Positions 40,089 through 48,863 of a DNA stretch of 64,000 nucleotides are shown piece by piece. The notes under the pieces were generated by a model. That model searched no databases. It had not been told where the DNA came from and saw nothing but the letters and a program-made list of their open reading frames with translations. Source of the stretch: Chitinophaga pinensis DSM 2588 (GTDB lineage Bacteria; Bacteroidota; Bacteroidia; Chitinophagales; Chitinophagaceae); assembly GCF_000024005.1 (NCBI RefSeq), contig NC_013132.1:806001-870000 (forward strand), given 5' to 3'. Within the stretch, counting starts at the first letter, position 1, and each line of letters opens with the position of its first letter. Both the position numbers and the translations under genes were made by a program.

Positions 40089-41018
40089 ATGTTCATCGTG
40101 AGAAAGTACCTTTTTGCCATACTCGTATGCCTGCCGGTATTCCTCTTTGCACAGGTACCGGCCATTCAGAAACCAACTGCAACGGTCCCGTTCCGGCTGT
40201 TCGACCGTTACATGGTGATTAGCTGCGCCCTTTCAGGCGTAACGCCTACCGGTGTTGTAGACAGTCTGCACTTCATTTTTGATACCGGGGCAGAAGTAAC
40301 TACCCTGCGGCAACAGACAGCCGACCGGCTGCAACTGAAAACGAAAAACAACGGTGGACTCAGTGGTACAGATGCCGTTGTGGTCAGAGTACCGACCGCA
40401 GAGCTCAGCGTCCTGTTTTTTGAAAAGACCAGGCTTCCTTTCGTCAAAGTATATATCGAACCCCTCACCGAATTCAATGATATTCCCGTCACTATCGACG
40501 GTATTATTGGCGTAGACCTGCTCAAGGCATTCATCGTGAAGATCGATTATGAGAAAGAAGTTTTAGAGCTTTACCGTGCACAAAAGACACCGCCTAATAC
40601 ACCCGGACAAAGAATGACACTCACCAGGAACTTTGAAACGCCGGCACTGGAAGGCACAATTACCCTGCCCGACGGTCAGACGCTCAACAGTTACTATCAT
40701 CTCGTTTCAGGCGGAGAATACGGTATCCTTTTTAACTTCCCTTATGTGGAAAAACATCACTTAAATACCCGTCTGCCCATCCTGAGCACCGATAAAGTAG
40801 GTGATCTGTATAAAGATTTAACCTACACCAATACCAGTTTGCCCGCCCTTGAACTGGGCAGCACAAAGCTGACACAGGTTGGAGCCAGCTATAGCAAAGA
40901 TGTGAATGATGCCGGCTCTATCCGCGAAATGGCCGGCTCTATTGGTTATATGGTATGGCGCCAGTTCAAATCCATTACGATTAATTATACCGGACGCGAG
41001 TTATTCCTGGAAAAATAG
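40089..41018 (+). CDS. Aspartyl-protease-like secreted protein, degenerate second lobe
   Basis: A 309-residue exported relative of the preceding gene (signal peptide ending FLFAQ). The first lobe keeps FIFDTGAEVTTL with Asp65. At the place of the second DTG it reads YYHLVSGGEYGILF, with no Asp, and the PDZ domain is missing. It could be an active homodimeric retropepsin-like enzyme, a partner of the first protein, or a pseudo-enzyme. An AGGAGAT site lies directly before the ATG, a better Shine-Dalgarno than most genes here. Confidence 0.75.
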   Translation: MFIVRKYLFAILVCLPVFLFAQVPAIQKPTATVPFRLFDRYMVISCALSGVTPTGVVDSLHFIFDTGAEVTTLRQQTADRLQLKTKNNGGLSGTDAVVVRVPTAELSVLFFEKTRLPFVKVYIEPLTEFNDIPVTIDGIIGVDLLKAFIVKIDYEKEVLELYRAQKTPPNTPGQRMTLTRNFETPALEGTITLPDGQTLNSYYHLVSGGEYGILFNFPYVEKHHLNTRLPILSTDKVGDLYKDLTYTNTSLPALELGSTKLTQVGASYSKDVNDAGSIREMAGSIGYMVWRQFKSITINYTGRELFLEK

Positions 41019-41075
41019 TAGCGGTCCATTCTCCCATTCTTTTAGTTAACTTGCAACTCTCATAAACAGGGAAAT

Positions 41076-42311
41076 ATGATTCATTTCAATAAATTCACTT
41101 TAGCCAACGGATTGCGCGTGATTGTGCATGAAGACCATACCACTCCAATGGCAGTGGTAAACGTGATGTACGATGTGGGCGCACGTGATGAAGATCCAAC
41201 AAAGACCGGCTTTGCACACCTATTCGAACACCTGATGTTCGGCGGCTCCATCAACATTCCTGAATACGATGAACCTTTACAGATGGCCGGCGGCGAAAAC
41301 AACGCCTACACTACCAGCGATCTGACCAACTACTATATACAACTGCCGGCAGAGAATATCGAAACCGCATTCTGGCTGGAAAGCGACCGTATGCTCTCAC
41401 TCGCATTCAGCGAAAAAAGCCTGGACGTACAGCGTAAAGTAGTATCCGAAGAGTTCAAAGAACACTACATCAATAAGCCTTACGGTGACGTATGGCACAA
41501 AATGAGAGACCTTGCTTATTCCACCCATCCCTATAAATGGATGACCATCGGAAAAGAACTCTCTCATATCGAAAATGCAACACTGCTGGATGTAAAAGAT
41601 TTCTTCTTCAAACATTACCGTCCGGCCAATGCAATCCTCGTGGTAGGTGGTCACGTGACGACCGCACAGGTAAAAGCGTTGGCAGAAAAATGGTTCGGTG
41701 ATATTCCTGGTGGAGAACGCATGCAGCGTAATATCGCACCGGAACCACCACAGACGGCAGCGCATAAACTGGAAGTGAAAGCCAATGTGCCACTGGATGC
41801 ATTGTATAAATGCTACCACATGCCTGGTCGTACAGGCAAAGGTTATTACGCCACAGACCTGATCTCTGACATTCTGGGTGGCGGCGCTTCTTCCCGTCTC
41901 AACCAGGTACTCGTAAAAGAGAAAAAACTGTTCAGCAATATTGACTGTTATCATTTCGGTACACTCGATGCCGGTCTGCTGACCATCGAAGGCAAACTGG
42001 TGAAAGGTGTGAAAATGAAAGATGCAGAAAAAGCCGTGCAGGAAGAACTCGATAAAGTACAGCAAACCATCATCCCTGAAAGAGAATTACAGAAAGTAAA
42101 AAACAGGGTGGAAAGTATGCTGGCTTTTGAAGATATGGGACTGCTCAACAGGGCAAATAACCTGGCATTTTATGAACTGATCGGTGACGCTTCTCTCATG
42201 AATAATGAATTCAGTCATTACGAAGCCGTAACAGCGGCCGAAATGCATGAAGAAGCACAACATCTTTTCGACGAGAAAAATTCCAATACGATTTACTATT
42301 ACGCAGGATAA
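41076..42311 (+). CDS. M16-family zinc metallopeptidase (active subunit)
   Basis: A 411-residue M16B peptidase. The zinc motif HxxEH is present as HLFEH (residues 48-52) in GFAHLFEHLMFGG, with a downstream acidic ligand in KVVSEEFKEHY. Two homologous M16 halves are visible. It has no clear signal peptide, so it is cytoplasmic or uses another route. The next gene, 60 bp later, encodes an M16 protein lacking the zinc motif, so the two probably form a catalytic/non-catalytic pair like mitochondrial processing peptidase. Confidence 0.9.
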   Translation: MIHFNKFTLANGLRVIVHEDHTTPMAVVNVMYDVGARDEDPTKTGFAHLFEHLMFGGSINIPEYDEPLQMAGGENNAYTTSDLTNYYIQLPAENIETAFWLESDRMLSLAFSEKSLDVQRKVVSEEFKEHYINKPYGDVWHKMRDLAYSTHPYKWMTIGKELSHIENATLLDVKDFFFKHYRPANAILVVGGHVTTAQVKALAEKWFGDIPGGERMQRNIAPEPPQTAAHKLEVKANVPLDALYKCYHMPGRTGKGYYATDLISDILGGGASSRLNQVLVKEKKLFSNIDCYHFGTLDAGLLTIEGKLVKGVKMKDAEKAVQEELDKVQQTIIPERELQKVKNRVESMLAFEDMGLLNRANNLAFYELIGDASLMNNEFSHYEAVTAAEMHEEAQHLFDEKNSNTIYYYAG

Positions 42312-42371
42312 AGATGTTCATACACAACTGACATCGTTTAATCCTTTGTAAATAAATATGCTTTTAGATTA

Positions 42372-43655
42372 ATGATAAACCGGAAAATTGCCCCTGAAAT
42401 AAAAGATGCCACGGCCTTCGATATCAAGCTGAGACCTTACGAAAAGGTCACACTGGACAATGGCATCCCTGTCCATATCATCAAATCAGACGAACAGGAT
42501 ACTTTACAGCTGGAACTGGTATTCCCGGGTGGCAGCTGGTATGAATCAGAAAATCTGGTTGCATCCGCCACCAACTTCCTTATGAAGAATGGTAGTGGAA
42601 AACTTTCTGCCCTCCAGATCAATGAAAATATCGACTACTTCGGTGCATATCTGAACCGGAACAGTCATCATGAATATGCAACCTATACGCTGCACTGCCT
42701 CACCAAACACTTTGCTGATCTGGTGCCCGTATTACAGGAAGTGATCCTTGATCCGGTTTTTCCAGAAGAAGAACTCGCGATCTTCCGTCAGAATATGAAA
42801 CAAAGACTGGCGGTAAATCTGCAGAAATGCGACTTCGTAGCCAACAGGCATATTGACCGCTACCTCTTCGGTGAGTTTCACCCATATGGCAGAGTGAGCA
42901 GCATGGAAGCCTATGACGCTTTGCAGTCAGCCACTATGCAGGCTTTCTACAAACAACATTACACCTACAATAACTGTAAGATCTTTGTAGCAGGTCACCT
43001 GCCGGCAAATATGATAGAAATGCTGAACGAATATTTCGGTAAAACGAAATGGAACGGAGAAGCATCTATCATTCGTCCTGAGATCTCTATTATGGCCGCA
43101 GAAGAGAAGAAGTTCCGCATCTTCAATGATGAAAATGGTGTACAGGGAGCCGTTCGTGTGGCTCGTCCATTTCCGAACCGCTACCATCCCGACTTCCCTA
43201 AAATGCTGGTGTTGAACACCATACTGGGCGGCTACTTTGGCTCCCGTCTGATGAGCAATATCCGCGAAGAAAAAGGATATACCTACGGGATACACTCTCA
43301 GCTCTATAACTTCCGCCAGTCCAGCGCTATCAATATCCAGACAGAAGCCGGACGTGATGTATGCGAAGCAACCATCGAAGAGATCTACAAAGAACTGCGT
43401 ACCCTCCAGAAAGAGATCGTACCTGAAGAAGAACTGCACCTGGTGCGCAACTTCATGATCGGTTCTATTCTCGGAGACCTGGATGGCGCATTCGAAGTGA
43501 TCCAGCGTTGGAAAAATCTGATCCTGAACGGACTGGATGAAAATTACTTCTACAATAACATCAATACCATCAAGACGATCACCGCCGAAGAATTACAGGA
43601 ATTAGCACAGGAATACCTGTCTCCTGAAGACTTCTATGAACTGGTAGTAATCTGA
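42372..43655 (+). CDS. M16-family protein lacking the zinc motif (partner subunit)
   Basis: A 427-residue M16-fold protein. Where HxxEH is expected it reads SATNFLMKNGSGKLSA, so it cannot bind zinc in the normal way. The C-terminal half keeps the substrate-positioning LGGYFGSRLMSNIREEKGYTYGIHSQ segment. It is expected to pair with the preceding active subunit. A strong terminator follows. Confidence 0.88.
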   Translation: MINRKIAPEIKDATAFDIKLRPYEKVTLDNGIPVHIIKSDEQDTLQLELVFPGGSWYESENLVASATNFLMKNGSGKLSALQINENIDYFGAYLNRNSHHEYATYTLHCLTKHFADLVPVLQEVILDPVFPEEELAIFRQNMKQRLAVNLQKCDFVANRHIDRYLFGEFHPYGRVSSMEAYDALQSATMQAFYKQHYTYNNCKIFVAGHLPANMIEMLNEYFGKTKWNGEASIIRPEISIMAAEEKKFRIFNDENGVQGAVRVARPFPNRYHPDFPKMLVLNTILGGYFGSRLMSNIREEKGYTYGIHSQLYNFRQSSAINIQTEAGRDVCEATIEEIYKELRTLQKEIVPEEELHLVRNFMIGSILGDLDGAFEVIQRWKNLILNGLDENYFYNNINTIKTITAEELQELAQEYLSPEDFYELVVI

Positions 43656-43693
43656 TCCTGCTTTAATTTTTACAGTTTTATCGCTGTTATTAT

Positions 43694-43735
43694 AAAAAAG
43701 AGGCTTCCACAATGTGTGGAAGCCTCTTTTTTTTG
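43694..43735 (+). terminator. Terminator of the M16 operon
   Basis: AAAAAAGAGGCTTCCACA and its complement form a long stem around a 3-nt loop, ending in eight T residues. Confidence 0.93.
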
Positions 43736-43791
43736 CAGATTGTCTTCATTTTATCCCTGAAAACAGCCAATCTCACATATTTATAATTTAT

Positions 43792-43799
43792 TATATTTG
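43792..43799 (+). promoter_or_regulatory. Candidate -7 element (TATATTTG) for the LprI-like gene
   Basis: TATATTTG matches TAnnTTTG and lies 21 nt before the ATG at 43821, in an AT-rich stretch just after a strong terminator. No good -33 TTTG at the expected distance. Confidence 0.45.
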
Positions 43800-43820
43800 C
43801 AACCCTAATTGTTCAATCCT

Positions 43821-44228
43821 ATGAAACGCCTTATCCTTTGTTTACCGTTGTGCATCTGTTTGAATGTTTTCGCACAAACCAGCAAAACTGCCGTTGACTC
43901 TCTTGAGAAGCGCTATCAGCAATGTCTGTCAGAAGGAAAAAGCAATTTTAATTGCGCCCTCCAGTATTATACGCAGATGGATAGCCTGCTGCACAGCGTA
44001 TACACCGAACTGTATGATAACCTGGACAACAATCGCCGGCAAACCCTCCAGATCTCTCAACAGCAATGGGAAGAAAAAAGAGAAACCTATTTCAAAGACA
44101 TTGATGTGCGTGTAGAAAAGAAAAGACCGCTCACCTTATCCGGTCTGGACGATGATATGATCGTTACCGATAACAAAGCCGCTTTCCTGAAAACACGTAT
44201 CGTAGAGCTCCTGGGCAAACACTCCTGA
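43821..44228 (+). CDS. Secreted LprI/DUF1311-like protein
   Basis: A 135-residue exported protein with signal peptide (MKRLILCLPLCICLNVFAQ). The mature part has the DUF1311-like pattern: two Cys (CLSEGKSNFNC), then MDSLLHSVYTELYDNL...RQTLQISQQQWEEKRETYF. DUF1311 members include lysozyme inhibitors of the LprI type, but the activity here is unknown. It converges on the YitT gene with only 2 nt between the stops and no terminator. Confidence 0.75.
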   Translation: MKRLILCLPLCICLNVFAQTSKTAVDSLEKRYQQCLSEGKSNFNCALQYYTQMDSLLHSVYTELYDNLDNNRRQTLQISQQQWEEKRETYFKDIDVRVEKKRPLTLSGLDDDMIVTDNKAAFLKTRIVELLGKHS

Positions 44229-44230
44229 GT

Positions 44231-45121
44231 TTAATGGTGGGTAGCGCGGCGTTTGATCATGCCGCCTTTGGTATCGTTGATATTGTGTTGCACAATGAAA
44301 GCCTTTTCATCGATCTTCTCGATCTCATCGATGATCTTGTGTACTTCCAGACGGGTAACAACAGTATAGATGATATCAATATCCCTGTCAACAGATCCGC
44401 GTTTGCCGAATCCACTCTGTCCCTTAAAAACAGTTACGCCTTTACGAAGTGACAAGGTCAGGGTTTTTCTTATGAGTTCACTTTCATTGGAGATAATGGT
44501 AAGTGCAATGTATTCTTCAAAACCCTGGATGATAAAATCAACGGTTTTAGAGGCCGACAGATAGGTCAGCATCGCATACAAGGCTGTTTCCACATTGATC
44601 AGTACTGCTGCAATACTGAATATCACAATGTTGAAGTACATGATCACTTCACCCATAGACAACACCGTTTTCCGATTGATGTAAAGCGCCAGTACTTCGG
44701 TTCCATCAAGTACCGCACCACCTCTTACTGACATACCAATACCTGCACCAAGAAAGAAGCCACCGAAAATAGCGATCAGCAGTTTGTCACTGGTGATAGT
44801 CGGTACATCAATAAACACCAGGGCAGCGGCCAGTCCGAGGATCGCGCAGAGCGCCCTGATGGTAAACGCAACAGACAATTGTCTGTACGCCAGCAGAATA
44901 AACGGGATATTGATCACAATCAGCAATACCGAGATAGACCAGCCCGTGAGCCGGCTTATCAGCAGGGAAATACCCGTTACACCTCCATCGAGGAAGCCAT
45001 TAGGTAACAGAAATCCTTTCAGCCCGACGGCTGCCAGTAAAACTCCGATACCGATCAATACGATATCCTGAATATTCTGAATGTAACTAATGCGGGCACG
45101 CGTCTTCCTGGTTTGTGACAT
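44231..45121 (-). CDS. YitT-family membrane protein
   Basis: A 296-residue protein with about five to six membrane helices (15-180) in two related halves (each with a GG-rich stretch such as GGFFLGAGIGMSVRGGAVLDGTE) and a C-terminal cytoplasmic DUF2179 domain (about 215-285, ending IEKIDEKAFIVQHNINDTKGG). The family resembles transporters but no substrate is established. It is 10 bp after the arginase-like gene. Confidence 0.88.
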   Translation of the reverse strand: MSQTRKTRARISYIQNIQDIVLIGIGVLLAAVGLKGFLLPNGFLDGGVTGISLLISRLTGWSISVLLIVINIPFILLAYRQLSVAFTIRALCAILGLAAALVFIDVPTITSDKLLIAIFGGFFLGAGIGMSVRGGAVLDGTEVLALYINRKTVLSMGEVIMYFNIVIFSIAAVLINVETALYAMLTYLSASKTVDFIIQGFEEYIALTIISNESELIRKTLTLSLRKGVTVFKGQSGFGKRGSVDRDIDIIYTVVTRLEVHKIIDEIEKIDEKAFIVQHNINDTKGGMIKRRATHH

Positions 45122-45131
45122 ATCTGTAAAC

Positions 45132-46289
45132 TTACAATCTTTCCTGATGTCTCAACCACCTCTCCGGTATTTCGTTATTGCTCGCCATCAGATAATCACC
45201 ATAGGAGCAAGGCAGGAAACTCTTCTCTTTTGATTTCCCTTTTCCCGGCAGTTCCATCCACCAGCGACCGGTCTTTTTACTCTTCAAAAACACGGTATCG
45301 ATATCTGCACAAACGATATTGAATTCATAAAATCCGTCTCTTTCTTCCAGCAGCGCTTCTTTTTTTCTGATGGCAATACCATCCACAAAATACCAGAGCA
45401 TCTGAGCAATCTGTTTGGCTGTCAGCGACTCCCGGTCTCTTTCCGGACGGTAGCCATACACACCGAAGGTGCTGAGTCTTCCGCTCATACCGGCATAACG
45501 TGCCAATGTGCAGGCTTCATCACCACCCAGTCCGTTAGGAGAGAGGGTATTGGCCGGCGCATCATTATGCTTGATAATATTGATATCGATGCTGAAAAGG
45601 TCTGTGTTACGCAGTACGGGTTCTATCTCTTCCAGGTTTTCTCTTACCCTTCCCAGGCGATAACAGTCGAAACGCAGTTTGTCCAGCGTCTCAATCATAT
45701 GGGGATGTATAAAGTAACTCTGAAAAGCGAGGTGATTATAATGGCGGATGTAATTAGGTTGTTCCGTCAGCATTTCCATCAGGAACTTATCTGCCGGCAC
45801 CTGTGATTCTTCCTTCAGATCGATGATGGCATCTGCAACGGTTACTTCGATCACATATTTCTGAGAAGCGTAGGCTTTGTATTGTGCATAGGTCAGGTCA
45901 TGGGAACCGCCTAACAGGATCACTGTTTTATTGGAATTGATCAGTTCTGCCAGTACCGTTTTTAAGGCGGCATAGGTGTCCTGCAGACTAACCCCTTTAC
46001 GAAGATTACCCAGGTCAGCTATTTTGACGTCTCTGTGCCAGTAATATAAACTGTAAAATTCGCTTCTGACGATGTCCGGCGATTCTGGTCCTCTTTTACC
46101 GGGACCATATCCACGGTCCTCACTTACGCCGAGGAGGACCACGTCTGCTGCATCGAGATTGGGGATATGACCTTCCTCATAAGCATCGGTAACACCGCCG
46201 ATCTGGAAGTCGTCATATGCCTGGTCATTATTCAGGCTGCCTTTGGAGATTGGTAACAGATAATCATGCAGATGCGTAAAGTCTGACAT
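45132..46289 (-). CDS. Arginase/ureohydrolase-superfamily protein with a degenerate metal site
   Basis: A 385-residue relative of arginase, often labelled formimidoylglutamase in this phylum. The three metal-binding blocks are recognisable but altered: GGSHD keeps the His (His130); the DAHxD block reads DAIID (153-157), with Ile for the His; the SxDxD block reads SIDIN (Asp235, Asn237). A dinuclear Mn site is thus unlikely to be normal. The C-terminal extension (about 300-385) is not seen in true arginase. Start ATG 46289. It may be a pseudo-enzyme or bind another ligand. It precedes yitT on one transcript. Confidence 0.75.
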   Translation of the reverse strand: MSDFTHLHDYLLPISKGSLNNDQAYDDFQIGGVTDAYEEGHIPNLDAADVVLLGVSEDRGYGPGKRGPESPDIVRSEFYSLYYWHRDVKIADLGNLRKGVSLQDTYAALKTVLAELINSNKTVILLGGSHDLTYAQYKAYASQKYVIEVTVADAIIDLKEESQVPADKFLMEMLTEQPNYIRHYNHLAFQSYFIHPHMIETLDKLRFDCYRLGRVRENLEEIEPVLRNTDLFSIDINIIKHNDAPANTLSPNGLGGDEACTLARYAGMSGRLSTFGVYGYRPERDRESLTAKQIAQMLWYFVDGIAIRKKEALLEERDGFYEFNIVCADIDTVFLKSKKTGRWWMELPGKGKSKEKSFLPCSYGDYLMASNNEIPERWLRHQERL

Positions 46290-46438
46290 CACAACAACTT
46301 TTGTTTGGCGGCAAACCTACGAATCAATTATGAATTTATTGTGTCTGGAAAAGACGAACAGCGGATTGTTATCAATAGGGCACATCAGGGGTCACATGAT
46401 CAATGTATGGTCATGAAATAATCCGCGAAGCTGTGAGA

Positions 46439-46687
46439 TTAGTTCTTGTGGACGATGAATTCGAATGCTTTATGCTCCTTCCTGGAAAATGCTTTCTGTA
46501 GTACAGATCGTTTGCTGGTGATGCGGTTTTTGTTGCAATCAGCAACTTCCATAACATTACATAGGTATTCCATGGTCTCAACCATCGTAAGCATATCGCT
46601 GATCTGCTTCACTGCATATTGAATCTGTTGTTCGCTATACCGATCCTCATGCAGTAAGATCAATAAGTCCCTCTCAACCTGTTTCAT
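46439..46687 (-). CDS. Small protein of unknown function
   Basis: An 82-residue, highly charged, probably helical cytoplasmic protein (MKQVERDLLILLHEDRYSEQ at the start; basic C-terminus with KRSVLQKAFSRKEHKAF). Two Cys near the middle. No family recognised. It lies between the arginase-like gene and a tiny lipoprotein gene, all on the minus strand. Confidence 0.5.
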   Translation of the reverse strand: MKQVERDLLILLHEDRYSEQQIQYAVKQISDMLTMVETMEYLCNVMEVADCNKNRITSKRSVLQKAFSRKEHKAFEFIVHKN

Positions 46688-46828
46688 TTGAATAATTTGA
46701 CTGTTCCCTTAAAATTGTTAAAGGCGTTTCCATATAGGTGTAAGCGGCTTGGCGTATATAACAACTGGATGTCACAAGTTTTCCTTCAAGATCGGGAACT
46801 CAACGGCAAAAGACAAAGTACTTATTAC

Positions 46829-46957
46829 TTAGTGCATACGTTTTTTATTCATGGTAGGGCATCCGCAGTCATTCTTCTTCAATACCTTACAACCCTGACT
46901 TACAATGATAAGACTACCGCACACTAGAAAGATAGTCATCCATTTTTTTATTCTCAT
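46829..46957 (-). CDS. Tiny lipoprotein, 42 residues
   Basis: Starts at the ATG whose complement is at 46955-46957 and ends at TAA (46829-46831). It reads MRIKKWMTIFLVCGSLIIVS, then QGCK with the lipobox Cys (residue 23), then VLKKNDCGCPTMNKKRMH. The basic start, hydrophobic segment and lipobox are textbook, and the mature part is only 20 residues with a CGCP motif. Similar tiny CGCP lipoproteins occur in other Bacteroidota to my knowledge, but no function is known. The opposing 79-codon plus-strand ORF at 46688-46927 looks non-coding. Confidence 0.65.
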   Translation of the reverse strand: MRIKKWMTIFLVCGSLIIVSQGCKVLKKNDCGCPTMNKKRMH

Positions 46958-47068
46958 ATTACTCTTAAGTTAGTTCACTTTATTATAAAGCCTGTCCGTA
47001 CGAGAGTTTACCGTTTCTTAACAGTGCGCTTTTCTAAATTAAGCTAATTTCGTAAAAATTTCAAATAT

Positions 47069-48175
47069 TTGTCCACAATTTCTACGCGCAAAACGATTCT
47101 CATAGTCCCGCTCGACTGGGGATTGGGACATGCCACCCGCGACATCCCGCTTATCCATGAACTATTAAACGCTGGCTGCAAGGTTGTTATTGCAGCAGAG
47201 GGTAAACATGCCGCTCTCTTGCAGCAGGAGTTCCCGGAACTGACGATCCTTCCCTTACCTGGTTATCGCATCGAATACGCACAAAAAGGCTGGTTTTTCG
47301 GCTGGAAAATCATACAGCAGATCCCTAAGATCCTGAATGCGATCAAATTCGAACAGCAATGGCTGGAAAAAATGGTGGTAGCGCATCAGATAGATGCCGT
47401 GATTTCGGACAACCGCTTTGGTCTGTACCATAGCAAAATACCTACTGTTTTCATCTCACATCAGTTACTGATCAAGACGCCTTTCGGTGGTTTCATCGAA
47501 AAGTGGCTACAGGCACTCAACTACCGCTATATCAACCGGTACGGCGCCTGCTGGATCCCTGACTATGCTGACACCCATAACCTTTCCGGTATCCTGGCAC
47601 ATCCTTCAAAGCTGCCGGCCAATACAACCTACCTGGGTTGTCTCAGCCGTTTTGAAGACCGTCAGGACGTAAAACAACAATATGATCTGCTGGTACTCAT
47701 CTCCGGTCCGGAACCTCAACGTTCCAACCTGGAGAAAATGATACTTGACCAGATCGGATCTTTACAGATAAGCGCCCTGATCGTCAGCGGTAAACCAGGT
47801 ACCCCAGAGAAGAAACAGATCGCTCCGGGTGTACAGCAGGTTAACCACATGAATGCCAAGGAATTGAATGAAGCTATGCTGGCGTCCAAAATGGTATTGA
47901 GCCGTTCCGGCTATACCACACTGATGGACCTGGTGAAGCTGAATAAAAAGGCCATCCTGATCCCGACGCCTGGGCAGTCAGAACAGGAATACCTGGGTAA
48001 GTTCCTCATGAAAAAAGGATATTTCTACAATATCCCGCAGCATACATTCGACCTTAAAAAAGCACTCGAAGCTGCCGATAAATTCGACTTCAAATCATTT
48101 GAACATGAGCAGGATATGGAGCAGTATAAAGATGTAGTGAGGAAATGGGTCGCACAGCTCCAGCAGAACAACTAA
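47069..48175 (+). CDS. MurG-like glycosyltransferase
   Basis: A 368-residue GT-B-fold protein. The N-terminal domain begins ILIVPLDWGLGHATRDIPLI, the glycine-rich acceptor-domain loop, and the C-terminal domain has VLSRSGYTTLMDLVKLNKKAILIPTPGQSEQEYLG, the donor-binding segment as in MurG and similar enzymes. Substrate unknown. The start is TTG 47069: the frame has a stop (TAA 47045-47047) just upstream, and no ATG or GTG lies between it and the essential N-terminal motif. A strong terminator follows. Confidence 0.82.
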   Translation: MSTISTRKTILIVPLDWGLGHATRDIPLIHELLNAGCKVVIAAEGKHAALLQQEFPELTILPLPGYRIEYAQKGWFFGWKIIQQIPKILNAIKFEQQWLEKMVVAHQIDAVISDNRFGLYHSKIPTVFISHQLLIKTPFGGFIEKWLQALNYRYINRYGACWIPDYADTHNLSGILAHPSKLPANTTYLGCLSRFEDRQDVKQQYDLLVLISGPEPQRSNLEKMILDQIGSLQISALIVSGKPGTPEKKQIAPGVQQVNHMNAKELNEAMLASKMVLSRSGYTTLMDLVKLNKKAILIPTPGQSEQEYLGKFLMKKGYFYNIPQHTFDLKKALEAADKFDFKSFEHEQDMEQYKDVVRKWVAQLQQNN

Positions 48176-48197
48176 CATATTCGGGATATACATAAAA

Positions 48198-48240
48198 TAA
48201 GAGAGAGGCGTCCGCCAAGGTGGACGCTTCTCTTTTTTAT
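48198..48240 (+). terminator. Terminator after the glycosyltransferase gene
   Basis: GAGAGGCGTCCGCC pairs with GGACGCTTCTC (slightly interrupted), followed by TTTTTT. An upstream A-run lets it serve the convergent ArsC-like gene too. Confidence 0.85.
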
Positions 48241-48253
48241 CTTTTCAGGTAAC

Positions 48254-48610
48254 TTACTTCGCTGCAGCTGCAGTTAATCCTTCTACCGCTTTCTTATCAC
48301 TACCCACAAATATCTGTTTGCCAACAATCGCTACCGGACGCTTCAGGAAAGAATACTCCTGCAATATCAGATCGCGGTAATCATTCTCCGTCAGTTCTTT
48401 TTCATGCAATCCCATCGGACGGTATTTCTGTGACCGGCGACTGAACAGTGCCTCATAAGTACCTGCCAACGCATGCATCTCTTCCAGCTGTGCAGGAGTG
48501 ATCTTTTCTGTCTTGATATCCTGCAGCACAAATCCGTTCTCTTTTGCCTTCACTTCCTCCAATATACGCTTACAGGTGGTGCAGGTAGATAAATGATATA
48601 TTTTCTTCAT
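48254..48610 (-). CDS. ArsC/Spx-family thioredoxin-fold protein
   Basis: A 118-residue ArsC-like protein with the N-terminal motif STCTTCKR (a CxxC pair) and the C-terminal segment FLKRPVAIVGKQIFVG, where ArsC family members have the conserved RP. Glutaredoxin-dependent arsenate reductases and Spx-type regulators share this fold. With no arsenic genes nearby, a general redox role is more likely. I use ATG 48610 (MKKIYHLST); the longer frame to 48724 adds 38 unrelated residues. Confidence 0.82.
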   Translation of the reverse strand: MKKIYHLSTCTTCKRILEEVKAKENGFVLQDIKTEKITPAQLEEMHALAGTYEALFSRRSQKYRPMGLHEKELTENDYRDLILQEYSFLKRPVAIVGKQIFVGSDKKAVEGLTAAAAK

Positions 48611-48863
48611 GTCGTTACGCTTTGCTACGCAAATATCCTTTTTTACAGGCAATGTCCAACGCATCCCTTGTCCGCTTACGTTAACACGCTTTGCGTTATA
48701 CACACATACATTGCCCGTTTTCACATCCCGCTGTCAAGCTTCCTTGTACAAATTTTCTTAGCAGAAAAAAGGTCATTAACCGACGCTTTCCAATACTGAT
48801 TTCTACCTGCTTATTGTTTGATTTTTTCACCTGAATTACAGCTCGTACACTCTCTTTCCCCAA

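Noticed and set aside
46688..46927. 79-codon plus-strand ORF between the 82-residue protein and the glycosyltransferase
   Set aside because: Composition is not protein-like, it has no signal or motif, and it lies antisense to the better-supported 42-residue lipoprotein.
47024..47047. GTG 47024 as an upstream start for the MurG-like glycosyltransferase
   Set aside because: In-frame TAA at 47045-47047 separates it from the rest of the gene.
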